Shown here: positions 1 to 6,200 of the stretch, one piece after another
How positions within the stretch are numbered: the stretch's first letter is position 1
How the letters are laid out: every line of letters starts with the position of its first letter
Origin: Flavobacteriia bacterium
GTDB taxonomy: Bacteria > Bacteroidota > Bacteroidia > Flavobacteriales > Schleiferiaceae
Direction: 5' to 3'
DNA length: 7,332 nt
NCBI GenBank assembly: GCA_949516455.1
Contig: CATILC010000028.1
Location: 1-7,332, forward strand
Notes under the pieces: generated by a model
Databases searched by the model: none
Told to the model about the DNA's origin: nothing
Seen by the model: the letters and a program-made list of their open reading frames with translations, nothing else
Made by a program: the position numbers and the translations under genes

Positions 1-1
1 A

Positions 2-985
2 GGAGCGCCAAGCATTCAAGCGACTCCGGTGCCAGAGGCAACGACTTATGATCTGGATGCTGAGCGCAGAGAGCAAGGAGGATCAACGGAAGCAGCGAGT
101 GAGCAGTCGTCCATGGCCTCTTCATCCTCACCAGGTGCGGGCAGCAACCTCATTCCTGAAAGCAACAGCCGGGCGGAAAACAGATCTGATGGTGCGACAG
201 CGTCCAATGCTGAAAAGCGCTACACCTCTGTGCAGATGGCGCCAATGTCAATTGATCCGGAGCGTTATCTGCTTTTGGAGGAGAAGAACAATTTGACCGT
301 GCAGATGCAGGCCCCACAGGAAGGGCTCTTCATCGAGCCGATCGCAGGTCCGTCACCCGCTCCGATCAGCGATGGGCTTAGCTGGGACATCCATGGTCTG
401 CTGGCCTTGGGACAGGCGCTCTCCAATGGAGGTTCTTCAGAAAGTGAACTTTCTGCTTTTGGCCTGGGGGCTGGATTGCGCTGGGCATTGACGCCTCGCC
501 TCGGTCTGGAGACATCTTTGAACTTCACTCGGAGAAAAGATCTCTCCATGCTGCAAACCTTTGAGGGAACAGCCTACGGCTTCGGCTCTGAACAGCACCT
601 TGCACATGTGGTCGCCGAGCAGGCGGACATCCTCGATCTGCCCATCAGCTTGAATCTGCGGCTGGGCAGAGCGCATCAACTGAAGATGGGCTACTACGGA
701 GCCTATATGATGCGTGCGATCAATAAGGTTGAGGAGCACCGTCAGGATATGTTCACAGGCGATTGGGCGATCGAAGAGCGAACTGCCAGCGGTCATGAGG
801 ACGGATTCAGGGTGTTCGATCACGGCCTGACCCTTGGATACGAGTGGGCCTTCGCCGGACCCTTTACCCTGGGAGTTGACTATTTACACGGCCTGCAGGA
901 CCTGAGCAGGGACGATGTTTACGGGGCAAAGACCCGACACTTCAACCGCCAGGCCAGATTCAAGGTCAGCTATCAGTTCCGTTGA
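2..985 (+). CDS. Outer-membrane beta-barrel protein with disordered linker, 5'-truncated
   Basis: The frame is open from base 2 with no stop upstream, so the gene begins outside the window; the GTG at 29 is only the first start-like codon visible. The 327 visible residues fall into two parts. Residues 1-75 are a low-complexity hydrophilic linker rich in Ser, Glu, Asn, Gly and Ala. From about residue 125 (base 375) come amphipathic strands typical of a Bacteroidota outer-membrane barrel (SWDIHGLLALGQAL, FGLGAGLRWALTPRLGLETS, LKMGYYGAYMM, GLTLGYEWAFAGPFTLGVDY), ending in ARFKVSYQFR, a closing strand with an aromatic near the C-terminus. In this phylum, proteins with a linker before a barrel often have an N-terminal transmembrane helix and sit beside an ECF sigma factor gene; that part is not visible here, so this is inference. 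The stop overlaps the next start by one base (TGATG). Precise function unknown. Confidence 0.8.
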   Translation, partial: GAPSIQATPVPEATTYDLDAERREQGGSTEAASEQSSMASSSSPGAGSNLIPESNSRAENRSDGATASNAEKRYTSVQMAPMSIDPERYLLLEEKNNLTVQMQAPQEGLFIEPIAGPSPAPISDGLSWDIHGLLALGQALSNGGSSESELSAFGLGAGLRWALTPRLGLETSLNFTRRKDLSMLQTFEGTAYGFGSEQHLAHVVAEQADILDLPISLNLRLGRAHQLKMGYYGAYMMRAINKVEEHRQDMFTGDWAIEERTASGHEDGFRVFDHGLTLGYEWAFAGPFTLGVDYLHGLQDLSRDDVYGAKTRHFNRQARFKVSYQFR

Positions 986-2133
986 TGAAGTTGCTTCACA
1001 CCCATAATGCCTTTGGGTGGCTGCTTGCGGCTGCCTGTGTCGCACTCTCTTGCAGCAAAGAGGAGCAAATGAACCTTCCCTCGGACCAACCGGTGTTTTA
1101 CCTCAGCGCCCGCGTGGACGGACAAAACCTCCTGATGGAAGCCGGAAACGAAGACTACTTCATGTTCACCCGTCTCAAAGCAGACAGCAACGGGGTAAAG
1201 GAAATGGGCGGGCTGCTGGTGCAGGACACCTCTGATCTGCGTTCTGGATTCTATCTGAAATTCCGCGATGCGAACGCACTTGGAACGGGAGGGAATACTT
1301 CTGTAGACAGCATGCTAAAGGTGGGGACTCATGTCCATCATCACTTTAGTCAGGAGGTGATCGATGAAAACAGACACGAAGTTCACCTCTCCATGCTGGA
1401 CTCGACCGACGTGCAACAGCAGGAGTGGAACCTGGTACTCAACGGGTATTCTTCCCTGTCTTCTCTTTCTACTGTTTTGGATGAGCGCGATCTGCTGGAA
1501 TGGCCCATCAGCCTGCAGACAACTACTTCCAGCGGTTGCATGGCCAAAGTGACCCACTACGTCGATCTGTCTGAGCCCGACAACTGCCAATCCCGATTCA
1601 CCTACACACAGAACAGTGCGAACAGCATTGACTGTTTGGTCGATCCGACAGCACAGATCACCTATGTCGAATGGTCGGATGGAGTAAATCTGTACCCAGG
1701 AAGCACGCAAATGCATTGGGCCAATCTGGCAATGGGCAAGCACACGATCTGTGCGACCCTTCACTTTGCAGATGGATGCCGCCATTCGGTTTGCCGGGAG
1801 ATCGAAATGGATGCCACGGGACAAGTGCTCAACGCACAATGCCAAAAAGATTTTGTCTTCGATGTTCAGCCGCACAAGGTGCCCGACAGCATTCAGGCGG
1901 GAACGGCGGAACTCATTTATTACGATGGCCAAGGCGTGGCCTATTCCACCTACTATGCCCTCACTCCCGGCGACATCAATGTGACCAGCAGTCTGCCCTA
2001 TCAGGTGGATGCATGGGGACGAAACACGCGCGCGATCGGATTGTCCTATTCAGGAGAATTGCGCGCCAAGAATGGGTCGGCCATTCAAGTGGATCAACTG
2101 CAGGGCGTGCTCGCCGTAGCAGAGCTCAACTAA
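985..2133 (+). CDS. Lipoprotein with central PKD-like domain and SKEE surface-export-like tag
   Basis: The 382-residue product starts at the ATG at 985, which overlaps the upstream TGA; a TTG at 982 is also in frame but is the poorer choice. Residues 1-22 form a signal peptide with a hydrophobic core (FGWLLAAACVALS) and a lipobox-like ALSC, giving Cys23 as the likely lipidated residue; Cys18 is a less likely alternative because the core would be too short. Cys23 is followed by SKEE, resembling the K-(D/E)2 lipoprotein export signal described in Bacteroidota, so surface display is plausible. Residues 33-180 are beta-rich with no family I can name. Residues about 205-280 resemble a PKD/Ig fold (WSDG, then GKHTICATLHFADGC). 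Seven cysteines lie at 185, 201, 217, 256, 265, 270 and 286, suggesting disulfides. The gene is translationally coupled to the barrel gene, so the two may form one envelope complex. Function unknown. Confidence 0.85.
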   Translation: MKLLHTHNAFGWLLAAACVALSCSKEEQMNLPSDQPVFYLSARVDGQNLLMEAGNEDYFMFTRLKADSNGVKEMGGLLVQDTSDLRSGFYLKFRDANALGTGGNTSVDSMLKVGTHVHHHFSQEVIDENRHEVHLSMLDSTDVQQQEWNLVLNGYSSLSSLSTVLDERDLLEWPISLQTTTSSGCMAKVTHYVDLSEPDNCQSRFTYTQNSANSIDCLVDPTAQITYVEWSDGVNLYPGSTQMHWANLAMGKHTICATLHFADGCRHSVCREIEMDATGQVLNAQCQKDFVFDVQPHKVPDSIQAGTAELIYYDGQGVAYSTYYALTPGDINVTSSLPYQVDAWGRNTRAIGLSYSGELRAKNGSAIQVDQLQGVLAVAELN

Positions 2134-2136
2134 AAT

Positions 2137-2682
2137 TCAGCGTACGTGGAGTGTGATGCTGCTGCTCATGCCCGCTCCGTAGGAGAAGTGGCCGCCATTG
2201 GCGAATTGCATGGTCAGGCGGTGTGTTCCTGAAGAAAGTTCCACATCGGTTTCTGTCTGACCCAAGCCAAAATGCAAATGGCTTTCATCGTTCGGGATCA
2301 ATGCGCCTGCCTCCATGGCGTCCATGTCCACCAGCAGATGATGGTGCCCGGTCCCAACGACCATTTCTCCCGCTGGGCGAACTTCCATGCCCACTGCCCC
2401 CATCTCCACTCGGAACGGACTGTCCACGCTGTCGCCATCCGATAGATTGAGGAACTCCACATAGGCAGAATCCGGCACCTGCATGTATTCACTGCTCGGA
2501 TCCATTGAGGCCCCGGTTGCGTGATCCGCGTGATCATGAGCATGCGCTTCCTCGGCCTCAGGCGGCGAAGCAGCATCTTCTGACTGGGAAGGCTGCGGTC
2601 CCTGACAGGAAAAAAGAAGGGTCAGGGTCAAAAGGGCGATGGGACTCTTTTTCATGGGGTGCTTTTTGGTGGATGTATTCAT
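2137..2682 (-). CDS. DUF4399 domain lipoprotein with His-rich N-terminal segment
   Basis: The product is 181 residues. A basic N-terminus and hydrophobic run lead to the lipobox LFSC, with Cys26 lipidated. Translation may start at Met1, which overlaps the upstream stop as ATGA, or at Met10 (base 2655), which gives a more usual short n-region, MKKSPIALL; I keep Met1 because of the overlap. Residues 27-64 are a Pro/Glu/Ala/His linker with His at 47, 49, 51 and 54. Residues about 70-181 match DUF4399 as I know it: a strand ending FLNLSDGDSV, then VEMGAVGMEVRPAGE, GTGHHHLLVD (His113-115), a SHLHFGLGQTET motif (His135, His137), and THRLTMQFANGGHFSYG. The fold is probably an all-beta periplasmic sandwich. 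The family has no settled function; the histidines make metal binding possible, but that is inference. No acidic export tag follows the Cys (CQGPQP), so it probably faces the periplasm. Confidence 0.9.
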   Translation of the reverse strand: MNTSTKKHPMKKSPIALLTLTLLFSCQGPQPSQSEDAASPPEAEEAHAHDHADHATGASMDPSSEYMQVPDSAYVEFLNLSDGDSVDSPFRVEMGAVGMEVRPAGEMVVGTGHHHLLVDMDAMEAGALIPNDESHLHFGLGQTETDVELSSGTHRLTMQFANGGHFSYGAGMSSSITLHVR

Positions 2683-3182
2683 TTGAACTTGATCAGTGAT
2701 TGGTTCTTTTCGACGGCATCTCCAGCAGAAACTTCTATGGACGCGATGGCCACATCTTCTGGCGACTTGATGATGTTTTCCATCTTCATGGCTTCCAGGA
2801 CGAGCAACGAACCGCCCTTGGGAATTTCATCTCCCTCATTGGCCAAAATGCGAACGACCAGTCCGGGCATTGGCGCTTTCAACTCCTTCAGCTTTTTCTT
2901 GGACAATGAAGACAGCCCCATTTTTTCGAGCAACTGCTGATGCTGGTCCTTCACTTCAAAGCATTGATCGATACCGTCCACTCGCAGCCAGAGTTTGCGT
3001 TCTTCTTCCTCGTAGCGGTTCAGGTAGACCACATGCGACCTGTCGCCCATCAAAACATGCCAGCTGTGCGTCCCGATCTGTCGCACATCGCAGCCCGCGT
3101 TCTTATCGGAAAACTGCACCTGACCATCGGGAAGAATTTCCAATGAAAATGCGGCTCCGGACGAACCCTTGACCTCGATCAT
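2679..3182 (-). CDS. Biotin carboxyl carrier protein (biotin/lipoyl attachment domain)
   Basis: This 167-residue cytoplasmic protein carries biotin for an acyl-CoA carboxylase (acetyl- or propionyl-CoA type), moving the carboxyl group from the biotin carboxylase to the carboxyltransferase. Residues about 102-167 form the biotinyl domain: APMPG at 103-107, GDEIPKGG near 117-124 and the attachment motif EAMKMEN, with Lys133 the residue biotinylated by BirA. Residues 1-100 are beta-rich, ending in a short helix (QQLLEKMGL), and resemble the region before the carrier domain in propionyl-CoA carboxylase alpha chains and in the small stand-alone carriers of Bacteroidota. An unusual point is SPEDVAIASIEV at 140-151, where a Gly is expected at Val144. 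No carboxylase or transferase gene is visible; it is the first gene after a divergent intergenic region and overlaps the DUF4399 gene by 4 bases. The partner enzyme is therefore encoded elsewhere. Confidence 0.93.
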   Translation of the reverse strand: MIEVKGSSGAAFSLEILPDGQVQFSDKNAGCDVRQIGTHSWHVLMGDRSHVVYLNRYEEEERKLWLRVDGIDQCFEVKDQHQQLLEKMGLSSLSKKKLKELKAPMPGLVVRILANEGDEIPKGGSLLVLEAMKMENIIKSPEDVAIASIEVSAGDAVEKNQSLIKFK

Positions 3183-3186
3183 GGTT

Positions 3187-3194
3187 TAAATTTG
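3187..3194 (+). promoter_or_regulatory. Candidate Bacteroidota -7 box (TAAATTTG) for the giant gene
   Basis: TAAATTTG exactly fits the Bacteroidota sigma-ABfr -7 consensus TAnnTTTG. A TTG that could act as the -33 element lies at 3169-3171, inside the start of the biotin carrier gene, but the 15-base gap is shorter than the usual 19 or so. If used, transcription would start near 3200 and leave a leader of about 78 bases. A weaker alternative, TAAGTTTT at 3233-3240, has no TTG at the right distance. Confidence 0.3.
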
Positions 3195-3220
3195 TGTGAA
3201 AGCAATGAAATTAACTGCTC

Positions 3221-3234
3221 TAAGCTAACGCTTA
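3221..3234. promoter_or_regulatory. Short inverted repeat TAAGC-N4-GCTTA, possible operator
   Basis: A perfect 5-base inverted repeat with a TAAC spacer lies in the middle of the divergent intergenic region, where a regulator could act on both promoters. The T-run at 3237-3241 gives it a faint terminator look, but the stem is too short and AT-rich for that. A repeat this short can occur by chance in AT-rich DNA. Confidence 0.2.
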
Positions 3235-3277
3235 AGTTTTTACTGCGTTTACTTCACAACAGACCATCCCACCGCTC

Positions 3278-6200
3278 ATGATGAAAATCAGCAACCGCCT
3301 GTTCATTCTCCTCTTGGTAGGCACCTTTGGATCCCTCGATGCCCAAAACTGGGTAGAAGGAATGCAGGATCACCGCATCAACTTTTACCAGGTCCAACAG
3401 GATTTTGAAGACTTCTGGAAAGGAAAGACCGTAGAAAGGGGAAATGGCTTCAAGCAATTCAAAAGATGGGAAGCCTTTACTGAAGAGCGGGTGCAGCCTA
3501 CTGGCAAACGACCCGATCCATCGGTCTGGTTCCAGGGGGTGCAGGCCATGAAGCAGGCCACCTCATCGAATGGTCCATTGGGCGACTGGAGGCCACTCGG
3601 GCCCTTCAATGGCAATGTGATCAACGGCATCGGGCGGCTCAACTGCATTGCTTTCGATCCTACGGACAACAATGTATTCTATGTCGGCGCTCCGGCTGGC
3701 GGGCTCTGGAAGACCAGCGATGGAGGTCAGAGCTGGAACACCACCACAGATGATCTCACCAGCCTGGGCGTTTCGGCCATTGCGATCGATCCGACCAACA
3801 CCGACCACATCTATATCGCCACCGGCGACCGGGACGGCGCCGACACCTACAGCCACGGCGTCATGGAATCCTTCGACGCAGGTGTCAGCTGGCAGAATAC
3901 GGGTCTGGTCCACAACATCCAAAGCACAATCCGCGCAACGGGCCTGCTGCTGAATGCGAACAACCCTTCAGAGTTGGTGCTCACCACGCGAAGCGGTATA
4001 TACAAGACACTCGACGGAGGCGTCAACTGGACCAATGTGGCAGGCGGTTCCTTCCAGTCTCTGCATCAGAAGTCGGGAAATCCAGAGATCCTCTTTGCTA
4101 CTACCTATCCGAGCGCCCGAATTTGGAGATCCGATGATGGGGGAGACAGTTGGAATTTATTGGATCCAAATACAGTAGGCCTGCCTACAAACGCACGGCG
4201 TATGGAACTGGCCACGACCCCTGCCGACACCAATTACATCTATTGTTTGGCTGCGGCCTCGAACAACTCATTTTTGGGCTTGTGGCGCTCGACGGACGGT
4301 GGAGCTACTTGGACCCAGCGATCTTCTTCTCCGAATCTGCTGGGCTGGTCGACCTCTGGCAGTGACAGCGGCGGTCAGGGCTGGTACGATCTGGCCATCG
4401 CAGTGGCGCACGACAACCGAAATGAAGTGTTCACCGGAGGCGTCAACATATGGAAGTCCGCGAATGGAGGAAGCAGCTGGAACCTCAACGCGCATTGGTT
4501 CGGTGGCGGTGGCAGACCCTACGTTCATGCAGACATTCACGGTCTGCATTTCCAGCCCGGAACGTCCAATCTGTTTGCCTGTTCAGACGGTGGACTTCAC
4601 CGCACGACCAATGGGGGAGCGAGTTGGCAGGAGCTGCAGAACGGCATGAACATCACGCAATACTACAAGATCTCCACCTCCGATGCGGACAGTGTGAAGT
4701 ACCTGGCTGGAGCTCAGGACAACGGAACCCATATGCGCATCAACGGAAGTTCATTTGATCGGGTGCTCGGCGGCGATGGCATGGACAACGCCATCGATCT
4801 TCAGAATCCGAACATCATGTACGGCTCTTCTCAATACGGCAATTTCAACAAGTCCACCAACGGGGGAAACAACTTCAACGCGGCATTTGACATCAGCAAT
4901 GTTCTTCCCATGGGCAACGGCGCTTGGGTCACCCCCATCGAACTCGACCCATTGAACTCCACGACGGTCTACATCGGCTACACCCGTGTATACCGCTCCA
5001 CTGATGCCGGCGTCAATTTTTCCGCTGTATCCAATGTGCTTACAGGAGACGACATTCAAATGCTCTATGTGCCAAGAGCAAATACGGACCATGTGTACGC
5101 GCGGGTCAGCAACAGTCAGTTCTTGTACCGCTCGACCAACGGTGCGCAGAACTTTTCTTTGATCGCGAGTATCCCCGGAAGCGGAACCGTAACTGGAGTG
5201 GCAGTGGATGATGCAGATGAACAGCATATCTGGGTCACCCGTTCGGGTTACTCCGCTGGGCAAAAAGTCTATGAATCGTTCAATGGAGGCGGAAGTTGGA
5301 CCAATATCAGTGGCAACCTGCCCAACCTTCCGGTGAACTGCATCCTCTACACCGACACCGCCAACGACGGAGTGTACATAGGTACAGATGCCGGCGTGTA
5401 TTACAGGAACAACGATCTGGCAGACTGGATGCCCTATATGCAAGGCCTCCCCAATGTGATCGTGAACGACCTTGAGTACCAGCCATTGAGCGACAAGATC
5501 CGGGCAGGCACATACGGTCGGGGGGTATGGGAAAGTCCTGCCTATTATGGCGATCTTCTTCCACCGATCGCGGCCATCGCTCCGATCGCATCACCCTGCA
5601 GTGCGCAGAACACCGTCCGTCTCAGAAGCCAAAGTCAGTACCAGGTGGACCGCTACAAATGGAAGGTGCAGCCCAGTGTCACCTATGTCAACGGAACATC
5701 GGATACCTCAGCAAGTCCAGAGATCCTGCTCACGCAGAATGCCTGGCACGACGTTCAGCTGATCGTCAGCAATGCAAATGGAACAGACTCCATTACCGAG
5801 TTCGCCGCCTTCAGAAGCGGCGGGCTGCCCCTTCCCTATCTGGAAGGTTTCGACGGCAGCGACAGTTTGGGGAACTGGACCGTTGACAATCCTGATCAGA
5901 TCCCTGGGCTCGGCTGGCAACAGGTGTCGATCGTCGGTCCAGGGGGCACCCCCACGAAGGCGGCGCGCATGGACCTCTACCAGTATGCCGTAGGCGGACT
6001 TACAAAAAGAAAGGACCACCTGATCAGCCCGGCCATCGACTTCTTTACCCATCAGAACATCAGCCTGAGCTTTGATCATGCCTATGCCCGCAGAAACGGC
6101 AACTCATACGATACGCTCATCGTTTCAGTGAGCACGGATTGTGGCCAAAGCTGGAGCGAAGTCAGCCGAAGAGTGCACGGTCAGGGTGCTGGTCTGGCCA

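Larger units (their letters stand above)
3183..3277. promoter_or_regulatory. Divergent intergenic region between the biotin carrier operon and the giant secreted protein gene
   Basis: These 95 bases separate two divergent starts and are clearly more AT-rich than the flanking coding sequence, so promoters for both directions should lie here. There is no purine-rich Shine-Dalgarno sequence ahead of either ATG, as is common in Bacteroidota. No exact TAnnTTTG box was found for the leftward direction; TAATTTCA on the minus strand (about 3207-3214) is only a weak match. Confidence 0.6.

Noticed and set aside
437..823. 128-residue open frame on the minus strand
   Set aside because: It is antisense to the beta-barrel coding region and has no motif or plausible start context.
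982..984. TTG as start of the lipoprotein gene
   Set aside because: It adds only one residue; the ATG at 985 overlaps the upstream TGA and is the more usual start.
1315..1932. 205-residue open frame on the minus strand
   Set aside because: It is antisense to the lipoprotein gene, which has a signal peptide and coupled start; the antisense translation shows no domain or secretion signal.
3221..3241. Rho-independent terminator in the divergent intergenic region
   Set aside because: The stem has only five pairs and few G-C pairs, and both flanking genes start here, so a terminator has no obvious use.
4751..5443. 230-residue open frame on the minus strand
   Set aside because: It lies wholly inside the giant protein gene, opposite a frame with clear domain motifs, has no recognisable family and looks like a codon-bias shadow.
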